The notes beneath the pieces were generated by a model. That model ran no database searches. It was not told the DNA's origin and worked only from the letters and a program-made list of their open reading frames with translations. Shown here piece after piece: positions 22,604 to 35,000 of a stretch of DNA of 64,000 nt; position 1 is the first letter of the stretch, and each line of letters begins with the position of its first letter. The position numbers were made by a program, and so were the translations under genes. This stretch comes from Zygnema cylindricum (lineage: Eukaryota > Streptophyta > Zygnematophyceae > Zygnematales > Zygnemataceae). The stretch is taken from the NCBI GenBank assembly GCA_037447655.1, contig JBBHKE010001937.1, forward strand, positions 21,001 to 85,000. Direction: 5' to 3'.

Positions 22604-23608
22604 TGCAATTCTGTGTCCTCCATTTAACTACAGAATACAGAAAGCCTCTAGATAATATTTAACTAACCCACTTCAAGTCACAACCACTGCTGCCCAAAAA
22701 GGCAAACTGACAATTTGTCTACACCCCTGTGCAGTTTGGACTCCCCTGAGTCCGTAGCAAAAAGAATCACTGGAAACGGCCAACCAGCCGATAAGTTATG
22801 AGTCAGCAAAAATGCCAAGTTTATACAAAACTCTTAAAGGGAGAGAGGTACCTTTCAACCAAACTCTCTTAGTCCTAAATCTCTCTCACAATTCCTATCT
22901 ATTGAAGTACGAACAAATCAGATCATTGTAGGGTACAGAAAAGTACTATGGCCGATGTACTTTCTCTACGACCTATGTACGGCAACGCCATTGAGTGGAC
23001 GCCTGTCCACTTTTAACTTGTCTTTAAGTTCGTCGGAATTCCTGTGACCAAATGTCATCCCTCTGCGTGGTGCCACGTCATGCCACGTCCATAAACGCCA
23101 AAGTGACCATTCCGGGATCTCGGCAGTGATATACGCCGTCAGATTAAATCCAACATTAAATGTGCGCCGTCAAACAAATGTCCGATTCATTTGTTTTCGT
23201 GCGAGATAGTGTTCGCACTATATAACATTGGTTTTATGTTCTTCTATTCGTAACGCCGTTAATTAGAATAATGGTTTTAACAATGTTTATATAATTATCA
23301 AACCTAATGTATCCTAACGGACTTCTACGACAGACTAGATAAAGCTAACGGCTATGCCGCGCTCTGCCGGTCAGAGGTTCGAGTCCTGCCGGACTATACC
23401 TTTTGTTGAGAGTGACATAATCACTCTTTAGCCCTGCCTGTTTAAGCTAGGATAGCCATGTCTCAGCCACCCTCTATATCTCCCAGTGATTACGACAAGT
23501 ATGATGGGTAGAGAGAGGAGGTGGAGGCAGGCTGTCTGCCTTTTTCCTTTTTCTATTTGTACTAAATTTAGACCTAGAAAATACCATATAAAACTAACAA
23601 TTTCAACA
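22604..23608 (-). mobile_element. Copia element D, 3' LTR
   Basis: The minus-strand LTR starts TGTTGAAATTGTTAG at 23608, next to the polypurine tract AAAATAATGGGAG, and ends GAATTGCA at 22604. It is about 1 kb and matches the split 5' LTR at 28005-28131 plus 35001-35695. Its plus strand carries the tRNA-like block with an exact GGTTCGAGTCC box (about 23378-23388). Confidence 0.85.
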
Positions 23609-26600
23609 CTCCCATTATTTTCTAGTCCAATTTTAATTTCAATTTTAATCCACACTTTTCTCTGCAATATATTTAACTTGGGAGAAGGCACCGGTTTTGT
23701 CATCATATCAGCTATCATTTCCTCATCTGATCTATATACAAGATTCACAATCTTATTCTCAACTTTTTCTCTTACAAAACTTAATCTTATGTCTATATGT
23801 TTAGCCTTAAAATGATGTTCTGGATTAGCTGCAATTACAATGGTAGCTTGATTATCCCAAAACACTTCATGCACTCCCTCCTTCATATACCCCAGTTCTT
23901 GCAGCAAAGATGTGACCCACATCAACTCTTTCATAGCAGAACAAGAGGCCATGTACTCAACCTCCATAGTAGACTGAGCAACCACATTTTGTTGCTTACT
24001 GCTCCAACAACAAGCACCTTCCGCAACATACAACACATACCCAGAAGTGTTGTTTTTGGAAGATTAAGTTTCGTATGTGCGCACGCATGTTTGCGTGCGT
24101 ATGTAATTATCTGATATACTGTGGAGGTTCGAAAGGATTTATGGATTGGGGGGTAATTGTACGAATGAATTTAAAGTGACGTAAATTACAAAATTGAGTG
24201 ACGCGAAGAAGCGTACTTTTCCTAGGATCATTTAGACTCCTAGTGAGTACTCTAACTGCTGCGGCTATGTTTGGCCTAGTACAATTCATGAAGTATATTA
24301 GACTTCCTACGACCTGTCTGTAAGGGATAGATTTGATAAACTCTCTCTCTTCATGACTTATTTGATCATCTAAGATTATCACTCCTCCCACTTCACTCTC
24401 ATCACTTACTTTCTTCAAGTCCATTGGAGTGGTACAACTGTTTGCTTTTTCCATCTAGAATTTTTTAAGCATATTACCTAATGCTTCTTTCTGAGTAAGT
24501 GATATGATTCTTTTCCCCCTATCTCTTTCCATTTAAATTCCTAAAATATATCTTGCCTCCCCTAAATCCTTCATGTCAAATCTGCTTCTAAGATCTTTTT
24601 TTAGCCTATTGATCTTTTCCAAAGTCTTACTGAGCAGAAGCAGATCATCCACATAGATTGCAATAAAAATCACACCATTCTCATCTTCAAACATATAGAT
24701 AGAATTGTCAGAGCTGATCCGGATATATCCCAAACCAGTGAGAAACTCATCTAGTTTGTTATTCTACTGTCGGGGAGCCTGCTTAAGTCCATATAAGGAC
24801 TTTATGAGCGTGCAGACTTTGCTCTCTTCCCCATTCTCCATGAATCCCTCTGGTTGCCACATGAAGATTTCTTCCTTTAACTCACCATTGAGAAATGCGA
24901 TCTTAATATCCATTTGATGAATTTCCATGTCTTCCGCTGCTGCTAGACTAAGGAGAACCCTTACTGATGGGAATCGAACAACTAGAGCAAACGTCTCCTC
25001 ATAGTCAATCCCCTCTTTGTGGGTAAACCCCTTTGCTACCAAACGAGCTTTATATCTTTCAATGGTATTATCTGGGTTCAGTTTTAGTTTACACACCCAT
25101 TTACAGCCAATAGGTTTTCTGTCTCGAGGACAATCCGCTAGTTCCAAAGTATTTGCTTCCATGATGGAAGCCATTTCATCATTTATGGCTCTATTCCATC
25201 TGTCTTTTTTCTAGGCTGTTCACTGCCCCAAGTATGACTGAGGCTCATTAGGATGAGATAGCTTAGTTACCTTATGAGCAGCCTGTTTCTCTTGTATCCT
25301 TTAGCTGCTCTTTCTCCCTCCCTCAAACTTTGAAGCTGGAATGGAAGATTGTCTCGGGTTTCTCCTTAATGTCTCACCGGCTCCCCTATTCATGGAAGCC
25401 AGTTCCAATTCCATCTCTTCTGTCTCCTCGAAGTTTGTAGGAATATGTGAGGTGTCTGGTAGATCTCTTGTATCTTAGATCTCCCCTGAATCTGCAATCA
25501 CTGTTTCACTCATGTCTTTTTCGAAAAAGACATGACTCTCTTCGCTTTCAGACTCAAAGCAAATTTTTATCTTTTTGGTATATTTGAAGGGGTCAAATGA
25601 CTTTCCTTCATCCATGACAAGTAGGTGTTTGACCAAAATAATATCTTGCTTAGCAAAGTCATAGACTCTATATCCCTTGACATCCTCATCATATCCTACA
25701 AAATATCAAGGTTTGCCGTTAGCATCTAGTTTCCAGTTTTTCTTATTCATATCAAGATTGTAAACATGGCTACCGAATACTTTAAGGTGTGAGATATATA
25801 GTTTCCTTCCAACCCATCTCTTATAGAGTGCCATTCCCTTTACGGTTGAGGTAAGGACTCTATACTTAATGTAGTTGGCACAGTTCACTGCTTCTGCCCA
25901 AAATCTCTTTCATATTTTCTTGTCAGCCAACATACTACATACACTATCTCATAGTGTTCGATTCAATCTTTCAACTACCCCATTTTGTTCCAGGTTATAT
26001 GGTACAGTTTTCTGGTGCTGAAATCCCTCATCTCTTAGGTATTCCTCAAACCAGTTAGAGGTATATTCTCCCCTATTATCACTCTTTATTCTCTTAATGG
26101 GGGTTCCATGCAAATTCTCACTCCAGGCTTTATATTCTTTGAAATAAGTTGGTGTTTCAGACTTTTTTTAAGGAAGTAAACTCTAGAGTACATAGACCAG
26201 TCAACGAGTATTGTTAACATAAACCTCTTCTCTCCAAACAAAGTTACTTTTGCAGGTCCCAAGATATATGTGTGGACTAGATGTAGTACTTTCCCCTCCC
26301 TATATGTGGCGATTTTGGGAAAAGAAAGTCTGTGAGCTTTTCCTTGAGCATAGCCACTACAAACATCCACCATTTCATTATCACCAAACTGAATGCCTTC
26401 TACTACACTAAGCTTCTTCATTTCCCTCAACCTATCAAAATGCACATGCCCCAACTGCTTATGCCAAATCATCAATTTTGGATGACCAACATAATAATCA
26501 TTCTTCTTATCATTACTCAGGTTAAGCTTAAACTTGCCTTGGCTACTCTTATCTGCCGTGAAGTAGACTTCATCCCCATACTTAGCTGTGAAGACTCCTT

Positions 26601-28024
26601 TTCTAGTGAAGGTATGAAACTCTTTGTCATCTAACACATACGTAGAGACAAGATTTTTACTCAACTGAGGAATGTAGAGTACATCTGAGAATGTGAGTAT
26701 AGAAGTCTAACCCTCCACTAAGACTTTCAGATCTACTCACCCCACTAGATTTGTAGTAACCACTCTCCCATCCCCATACTCTATCTCTACAGTAGGGATC
26801 TTTCTTAGCTTAGTGAAGAGTTGTTTATCACGACACACATGCATGGATGCACCTGAGTCGATGATCCATCCTTCCTGTGGAGCTTCCCGAATTGCTCGAA
26901 GGGCACACTTCTGTCTCCGAGGGATCTCCTTCTCCTCCAAACTCTCGTCAAGAAGTAGCTCCCCATCCTCCTCAGAGGACTCGTCCTCGGTTTCTTCTGT
27001 CACTTTTGTGACCACAAGTGCCTTTTTCTTCCCTCCAAAAGAACCCCCTCCACGGTTCTTTTGGAGCCTCATCTCCAACAGCTTGACACAATCCGCAATA
27101 AAGTGTCCCGACTTTTTGCAAAAATGACAAAGGGCTTTTAAGGACATTGGTCCTCCAGGCTGATCTCTCTCTCCCTTGAACGATTTCTTCGGATCCTTCC
27201 CCCATCGATTTCCCCCTGCAGCTAGAGCTTGGATGCTCTTCCCCCCCCCTAATCTTTATTGTGTTCTCCTACACAAGTATCAAATAGACCACTATGTTCC
27301 ACTTCCATGAACTGTCAGTCATTTCGTGTACTCGGTACACTATGTTTTCATACTCGTGGGGTAATTTCATGATGAGAGTGTTAACTTTCATCTTCATTTT
27401 ACCTCTCCACCCGAAACTCTCCATCTCCATATACAAACAAGAAATATCATTACAATGCCCTAACATCTTTCCCCCTTTGTTAGTATAATTCCCCAACTTT
27501 TGTTCGGCCAACCGGAGCTCTTCAATAATACCAGCTCTATAGATTTCCACCAAACTCACCCACAACTCCTTGGCCTTGTAAATGCGAAGATCAGGGGTTT
27601 CTAAAGCCTGAGTCAGGTGTTTAAGCATGAAGTTTTTGGCAGCCATGTTGATGTCTTCCCACGTTTGGGTGTCGTTCTCCGCGGTCTTAACGGTCGCCTC
27701 TCCGGGTGTTGTGGTAATAGAAGCAATTGGAGTAAGAGGTGTCTCCTTCTCCTTCCCCTTTTTGGACACATTGTTGTCCCTATCATCTGCCTCCTCTACT
27801 ACAACAAAGGTTGCTGCAGCACAGGTTGCTGCAGCAAACCTTATTCCACCAAACCCTGATGGAGTTCCCTGAGGTGGACGTTTCACTTGTCCACTTACAA
27901 TACCCTAGTATCATTTTTCGCACAAATCCCCCATCATCATGGCTTCCCAATAGATGAACCCTGATCCACTGAAGGTGGGCACCCTAGAGGGTGGGCCCAT
28001 AACTTGCAATTATGTGTCCTCCAT
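23609..28024 (-). pseudogene. Copia element D gag-pol, broken
   Basis: The gag start codon (28024) is inside the 5' LTR and is followed by a stop after four codons. Gag has a UBN2-type region (27886-27270; WEDINMAAKNFMLKHLTQAL) and a zinc knuckle CHFCKKSGHFIADC (about 27089-27130). Protease: WIIDSGASMHVC (about 26840-26875). Integrase zinc finger: MIWHKQLGHVHF ... CSGYAQGK, where the usual second Cys is Tyr. RT is the best preserved part (25174-24533), with [47 protein letters not shown] and the catalytic YVDD. RNase H reads openly at 24036-23640 (WSSKQQ, AQSTMEVEYMAS). Between 24040 and 24225 the copia sequence is disrupted. The primer-binding site AAGTTATGGGCCCAC is at 27990-28004. Confidence 0.85.
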
Positions 28025-28625
28025 TGGACTACACAAATTCAGGAAGCCTCTAGATAACTTTTAACTAACCCATTTCAAGCCACAATCACTACTGCTCAAA
28101 AGGGCAAAATGATAGTCTGACTCCACCCGAGTGTTGAACTTAAGGTTTACTTAGGTATTTTCTAGGTTATTTAATTGATCTAAATAGGAGCAGGAAAAAG
28201 CAGAGGCATCTTGCTTCTAACTTCTCTCTCTAGCCCCCATACTTGCCGTAATCACTAAAGGCTGGAGAGGAAGCTAGAGCCATGGCTGTCTATGCTTCCA
28301 CTACAGTCAGAAGGCAACCTTTTGGTAAACTTACCAAAAAGGTTCCAAACCTTGATGGAGTTCCCTGAGGTGGACGTTTCACTTGTCCACTAACAATACC
28401 ATAGTATCGTTTTTCGCACAAATCCCCCATCATCATGGCTTCCCAATAGATGAACCCTTATCTATTCAAGGTGGGCACCCTAGAGGGTGGGCCCATAACC
28501 TGCAATTATGTGTCCTCCATTGGACTACAGAATTCAGGAAGCCTCTAGATAATTTTTAACTAACCCATTTCAAGCCACAACCACTGCTGCTCAAGAGGGC
28601 AAAATGATAGTCTGACTGACCCGAG
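27850..28625. repeat. Tandem duplication (about 495 bp) spanning the D/C junction
   Basis: The first unit (about 27850-28345) runs from the D gag start through the D LTR end into the first ~210 bp of the C LTR. The second unit begins at about 28346 and repeats the same order, continuing into the full C LTR at 28626. Landmarks GGAGTTCCCTGAGG (27861 and 28357) and TGTTGAACTTAAGG (28132 and 28626) give a period of 494-496 bp. The copies differ at several bases. Confidence 0.85.
28005..28131 (-). mobile_element. Copia element D, 5' LTR, inner part
   Basis: This is the end of the D 5' LTR (ending GACACATAATTGCA on the minus strand). It corresponds to the first ~125 bp of the 3' LTR copy at 22604. 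It is cut by the plus-strand C LTR that starts at 28132 and resumes at 35001, showing that C inserted into D. Confidence 0.75.
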
Positions 28626-29627
28626 TGTTGAACTTAAGGTTTACTTAGGTATTTTCTAGGTAATTTAATTGATCTAAATAGGAGCAGGAAAAAGCAGAGG
28701 CATCCTACTTCTAACTTCTCTCTCTAGCCCCCATACTAGCCGCAATCACTAAAGGCTGGAGAGGAAGCTAGAGCCATGGCTGTCTATGCTTCCACTACAG
28801 TCAGAAGGCAACCTTTTGGTAAACTTACCAAAAAGGTTGACGGACCCAGGATTTGATCCTGGTACCTACCGTCCCTCCAAGTAGCCTAGTGTCGTTACCA
28901 TGTAGCCTAGCACCTGTGTTGAAGTATATAGAGTACGATAGCTACTTAAAGATGTGGAAATAGAGAAGTTCATTTAACTGACAAACTGACCACAATCACA
29001 TAGACATATTTAGATAGAATAACATTGAAAAGTACCGCTTGTATTTTTAACGGCTATAAACTAAGGGCGATATCAATCGAACGGCGGAGGAAGAAGCCAG
29101 GATCACGGAATGGACGATTTGGCGTTTTGCGGTCAAAACCTTACCGGGTGACACGTGGCAACAAGACATTGGATAGCGGCATCTCCGCGATATACCATGG
29201 CGAACGCGGATATGGCAGGCGTCGTTTTCTTGTCCATGTCGTACAAAGGCCGTACAAAAAGAATTGCGGGCCAAGTACCTTTCTGTACTGTACACTGAAT
29301 TGATTAGCTCCGTACTTCATTAGTAGAGGGATTAGAGAGGGGTTTAAGACTTAGGAAAATTATAGGTAGCCGCCTCTCTCTCCCAGAGAGCTCTTGTATA
29401 AAAGGTCATCTTTGACCATTGATAAGATATAGCTCAGGGGAGCATATTCAATGATTCTTTTTGTAACTGAACAAAGGGAGTCTGTTTTTTTACGGGGTGA
29501 AGTCTGATCAGTCTATATTCTCTCAGCGTGTCAGTAATACTCATACAAAGACTAAGGGATTGAGGCTATCCTAGGGGCTTCTGGTAAGCTGCCTACTCTG
29601 AGTACCAATGGAGGTCTTAGAGTTACA
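28626..29627 (+). mobile_element. Copia element C, 5' LTR
   Basis: It starts TGTTGAACTTAAGG and ends GAGTTACA, 1002 bp, matching the 1003-bp 3' LTR at 33998-35000. The stem-loop is at about 28838-28876 and the TATAAAAG box at 29397-29404. The gag ATG (29608) lies 20 bp before the LTR end. A truncated duplicate of its first ~210 bp precedes it at 28132. Confidence 0.9.
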
Positions 29628-32600
29628 GGTTATGGGCCCACCCTCTACGGTGCCCACAATAATGGAACTGGTTTCATCTACTGGGAGAGTATGATGATAG
29701 GAGCCCTATGTGAGAAAATATTTTGGGGAATAATGAGTGGGCGAGTAAAGCGCCCATCCGGTCTTCCTTTCCCTCCAGGGTTTGCAGGAATCATATTTGC
29801 TAAGAAACCAGATCCACCGCCATCAGAGGACTCAGAAGACGGAGAAAATATTGTGATGGAGAAAGGGAAAGAAGAAGACAAAACACACCTATATCAAACG
29901 GCTTTGTTTTCATGTCTCCTAGTCGAGGAATGAGGAGAATGACATCAATACCTGGGACTACAACAACGTGGCGGCTAAGCATTTTATCCTCCGTCATCTC
30001 ACACAAAGACTTGCAGGTCCTCATTCGCAGGTGGAAAGGACATCCGATCTGTGGGATGTGCTTATAGAGATGTACCGGAGCAGTACGATTCAGGAACAGA
30101 AGTTGGCAGAGCAAAATATCAATGGTTACTTTCACAAAGGAGAGATGATGCTTGATTTCTGCAATGAGGTGGCTATACTCTTCATAGAGTTATTGTGTGC
30201 AGGAAAGGTAGAAACCGAGAAGGCAAAGGTTCACTGCTTACTCATGAACTACCTCATGAGTATGAGAACATTGTGAACCGGGTACAAGATCTGCCAGACT
30301 CCAGGTGGATATGGAATTCGGTAGTTGGTATGATCCTCGTCCGAGAAAATACCATCGACATCCGGAGGGGAGTTAACATTGGATAAGCCTTGGCGGCCGG
30401 AGCAAATTGGAGAAACAAAAATTCACGGAAACCTCTTGGAAGTCATGGAGGGGGAGACCAAACAAATCAACCCGATGAGTCTGGAACAAGGGGACCTAAA
30501 AGGCTTTGTCATTTCTGCAAGAAACCAGAGCATTACATGGCGGAATGTACCAAACTCACTGAGCTTTGGATCAAGGAGGGGCAAACCGGGGGTCAGCCAC
30601 GAGGAAAGAAAAATGAAATTTTTACACAAGTACTTGAGGAGGAATCTGATGAGGAGGACGACGAACTTCTTTTGGATGAGGAGTAGGAGGCAAAGACAGA
30701 AGTCAAAATTCCACGGAAGCAAAAATGTGCTTTCGGTGGACTGAAAGGTGAAGGGGGCTTGATTTTGGATTCAGGTGCCTCCATGCACATGTGCAAGGAT
30801 AAGCATTTATTCAATAAGCTTGGAAAGATTCTTACAGTAGAGATTGAATATGGGGATGGGAGGGTAGTTACCACTACTTATGTAGGATCGGTAGATCTGA
30901 AATTCATAGTGGAAGGGATAACCTTAATAGTTACATTCTCCGATGTATTGTTTATTCTGGTGTAAAATAAAAACCTTATCTCTATATTTGTATTAGATGA
31001 TAAAGGTTTTAAAACTAGCACAAGAAAAGGAGTTCTTACAGCTAGCTTTGAGGAAGATGTGTATTTCAATGCTGAGGAAGGTAGCCAAGGAATGTTCAGG
31101 CTTGCTTGAAGTAATGAAAAACTCAAACTTTACTATGCTGGTGTTAATGATATTATGTTGTGGCATAAGAGACTTGGGCATGTGAATTTAGAAAAGCTAA
31201 AAGAAATGAAAAAGATGGGAGCAGTTGAAGGGATACTCTTTGGGGAAAATAAGAACTTAAGTGATTGCAGTGGGTGTGCTCAGGGTAAAGCACATAGATT
31301 ACCATTTCCAAAGGAAGCAACCTATAAAATAGAAAATGTTCTTGATTTGGTACACACAGACATTTGGGGACTGGCAAGAGTGCCATCACCTGGAGGGAAT
31401 AGAATTATGCTAACCATTACCGATGATTGGTCTCGGTACTCCCAAGCATATTTTTTGAAAAACAAATCAGAAACTCCGGAGTATTTCAAACAATATAAGG
31501 CATGGGCCGAGAAGCGTCACGATACCTCAATTAAGAGAGTATGAAGTGACAATGGAGGGGAATATACTTCCAATGAGTTTGATGAGTTCTTAAAAGAGGA
31601 TGGTGTGCAACATCAAAAGACAGTTCCCGAAAACCCAAAATAGAATGGTGTTGCCGAGAGATTGAATAGGACATTGAATGATAATGCCAGGAGTATGTTG
31701 TCAGATAAAAAGATAGGAAAAAGATTTTGGGCCGAATTTATGAATTGTGCTAATTATTTGAGAAATAGAGTACTTACTTCGGCGATAAAAGGCCAAATTC
31801 CATATGAGAGATGGACCACCCGAAAACCAGATCTATCTCACTTAAAGGTTTTCACTAGTAAAGTCTTCTGTTTAGATACAGATAAATCTAACTGGAAACT
31901 AGATCCTAAAGGGAAACCCGGATACTTGCTGGGATATGATGAGGATGTAAAAGGGTATAGAGTGTATGATCTAAAGAGAGAAGATATAATTCTAGTAAAG
32001 CACCAGGTAGCTATGGATGAAGGGAAGTCGAGAGATCCCTTTAAATCCTCAAAGTCAGTCAGAATCAGATTTGAGTCAGACAGTTCTAATGACTTTCATC
32101 TTCCTAACTATTCGGGTCTCCAAGAAGATGATACTCTTGCAGGATCGGATGATATTCTTGCAGGTTAAAACATACCGAGCAAAACTTGGACTTGGAAGCA
32201 CCAGTGACACCTATACTTGAAGCGAAACAACGTGGTGGAAAAGGATATGTATCCAAGGGACAGGGGAGAAGCCGTGGTGATTTAAAAGAATCCACAAGAA
32301 CCATCTATTCCGGCCGCAGATTTTGAGGGAGGGAGAAGAAGCAGCAAAAGACTTCAAGAGAAACAATTTAACAACAAGGTAATTAATTTGTCTCACCCGG
32401 ATGAACCTCAAACATATGGAGAGGCAATGAAATGCCGGAGAGAAACCTGTGGAAGACGGCCATCAATGAAGAGATGGCTTCAATCATGGCGGCTGATACA
32501 TGGGAGTCGGTGGAGTGTCCACCCGATCGAAAACCAATTGGATGTAAGTGGGTTTTCAAATTAAAACTGAATCTGGACAATATTATTGAGCGGTTTAAGG

Positions 32601-33969
32601 CCCGCTTAGTGGCCAAAGGTTTTACTCAGAAAGAGGGAATAGACTACGAAGAAAACTTTGTTACGGTTGTCAGATTTCCCTCGGTCCGAATACATCTCAG
32701 TCTGGCAGCTTAAAAGACATGGAAGTACACCAGATGGACATCAAAACAACCTTCTTGCATTGAGAACTAGAGGAGGAGATCTTCATGCGACAGCCGAAAG
32801 GATTCGTGGAACAAGGAGCGGAATGTAAGGTATGCCAGCTGATCAAATCTCTTTATGGTTTGAAACATGCGCCCAGATTATGGAACAAGAAACTTGGTGA
32901 GTTCCTTACCGTCTGGGATACATCCGGATCAGTTCAGATCATTCAATTTATGTTTTTTAAGATGAGGAAGGTGTCATCTTTATTGCAATTTACGTTGATG
33001 ATTTGCTTGTTCTGAGTAAGTCAATGGAGAAAATCAACAAACTAAAAACAGATCTAAAGGGAAGATTTGAAATGAAGGACAAGGGGAGGCAAGATATATT
33101 ATGGGAATACAAGTAGAGAGAGATATAGAAAAGAGAATAATTAGACTAACTTAGAAAAAGGCAACAGGAAACATGTTGGAAAAATTTCAGATGGACAATG
33201 CCAACAGTTGTACGACTCCCATGGACCCAAAGAGGGGAAGTGAGGGGAGTGAGGAAGGAGATATCCTAATTCTAGATGACGACCTAGGTCCAGAAGAGAA
33301 GAAGTTTATGCAGACTATCCTATACAGACAGGTAGTGGGCAGTCTGATTTATTTTATGAATTTCACCAGACCCGATTTGGCAGCAGCTGTAGGAGTGCTA
33401 AGTAAGAATCTGAATGCTCCTACCAAAAAGGATTGGTAACCAGCTAAGAGGGTCCTCAGATATCTCATAGAACTAGGGATTTATAGCTGCATCTGGGTGG
33501 GGAAAATACTGACATCACCACTTGGAGTGATGCCAGCTACGGGGATGCTCAAATGCGAAGATGTACATCTTGATATGTGTTGTATGTGGGGAATGGTGCT
33601 TGTTGCTGGAGCAGTAAAAAGCAAACGGTCATTGATGAGTCCACCATTGACGGAGAGTATATGGCATCTTGCTCTGCTGTGAAAGATTTTATGTGGATCA
33701 AATCCTTGCTTGGTGAATTGGGGCATCTTAAGAGTGGAATTCAAAAAATATTTGGTGATAATCAAACACAAATTGCAATTGCTGCTAATCCTAAACATCA
33801 CTTTAAAGCAAAGCACATGGATATCAAACTTCGCTTTGTCAGGGAAAAGGTGGCGAACAAAATAATAAGTCTAGAGTATAGACCAGACAGTGAGATGGTG
33901 GCAGACATGATGACAAAGCTTGTACCTTCTCCTAAATTAATTTTCTGCAGAGAGAAGTGTGGACTTTAA
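29608..33969 (+). pseudogene. Copia element C gag-pol, broken
   Basis: This element lies between two LTRs and keeps every copia domain. Gag: UBN2-type region 29960-30276, zinc knuckle CHFCKKPEHYMAEC at about 30505-30549. Protease: LDSGASMHMCKDKHLF at 30765. Integrase: MLWHKRLGHVNLEKL and CSGCAQGKAHRLPFP (31155-31310), LVHTDIWGLA, SDNGGEY and a GVAERLNRTL-type segment. [45 protein letters not shown], and the catalytic VDD (about 32990-33003). RNase H (33500-33960) ends KLIFCREKCGL. Frames change after the gag start and in RT. In-frame stops include positions near 31540 (SLKRV-stop), 31641 (PK-stop-NGVAER), 32710 and 33436. It is one of the better-preserved copia copies here but not functional as read. 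Confidence 0.9.
29628..29642 (+). promoter_or_regulatory. Primer-binding site of C (half-tRNA iMet type)
   Basis: GGTTATGGGCCCACC is a perfect 15-base complement of the anticodon arm of plant initiator tRNA-Met. It directly abuts the LTR end and is also read as gag codons (VMGPP) from the ATG at 29608. Confidence 0.85.
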
Positions 33970-33985
33970 TTTAAAAGTGACTAGA

Positions 33986-33997
33986 AAATAAGGGGAG
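33986..33997 (+). promoter_or_regulatory. Polypurine tract of C
   Basis: AAATAAGGGGAG lies directly before the 3' LTR start TGTTGAAATT. The same tract precedes the 3' LTRs of B, D and E. Confidence 0.8.
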
Positions 33998-35000
33998 TGT
34001 TGAAATTAGAGGTTTACTTAGGTATTTTCTAGGTTATGTAATTGATCTAAATAGGAGCAGGAAAAAGCAAAGGCATCACGCTTCTAACTTCTCTCTCTAG
34101 CCCCCATACTTGCCGTAGTCACTAAAGGCTAGAGAGGAAGCTAGAGCCATGGCTATCTATGCTTCCACTAGAGTCAGAAGGCAGCCTTTTGGCAAACTTA
34201 CCAAAAAGGTTGACGGATCCAGGATTTGATCCTGGTACCTACCGTCCGTCCAAGTAGCCTAGTGTCGTTACCATGTAGCCTAGCACCTGTGTTGAAGTAT
34301 ATACGGCACGATAGCTACTTAAAGATGTGGAAATAGAGAAGTTTATTTAACTGAAAAACGGGCCGCAATCACATAGACATAGTTAGATAAAATTACATCG
34401 AAAAGTACTGCTTGTATTTTTAACGGCTATAAATTAAGGGCGATATCAATCGGACGGCGCAGGAAGAAGTCGGGATCACGGAATGGACGATTTGGCTGTT
34501 TGCGGTCACAACCACACCGGGTGACACGTGGCAACACGACATTGGGTAGCGCCATCTCCGCGACATACCATGGCAAACCAGGATATGGCAGGCGTCGTCT
34601 TCTTGGCCATGTCGTACAATGGTCTTACACAAAGAACTCCGGGCCAAGTACCTTTATGTATTGTACACTGAATTGATTGGCCGCGTACTTCAGTAGTAGA
34701 GGGATTAGAGAGGAGTTTAGAAATTAGGAAAATTACAGGAAGCCGCCTCTCTCTCCCATAGAGCTCTTGTATAAAAGGTCATCTTTGACCATTGATAAGA
34801 TATAGCTCACAAGAGCAAATTCAATGATTCTTTTTGTAATTAAAGAAGGGCAGTCTTATTTTTTACGGGGTGAAGTCTGATCAGTCTATATTCTGTCAGA
34901 GTGTCAGTAATACTCATACAAAGGCTAAGGGATTGAGGTTATTCTATGGGCTTCTAGTAAGCTGCCTACTCTGAGTGCCAATGGAGGTCTCGAAGTTACA
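33998..35000 (+). mobile_element. Copia element C, 3' LTR
   Basis: It starts TGTTGAAATTAGAGG and ends GAAGTTACA, 1003 bp, colinear with the 5' LTR with scattered substitutions. The stem-loop is at about 34210-34248 and TATAAAAG at 34770-34777. The flank after it (CGTTG) does not clearly match the flank before the 5' LTR (CCGAG), so the target duplication is lost or mutated. Confidence 0.9.

Noticed and set aside
28132-28345. The true 5' LTR start of element C
   Set aside because: It is a truncated duplicate created by the 495-bp tandem duplication; the complete 1002-bp LTR starts at 28626 and pairs with 33998-35000.
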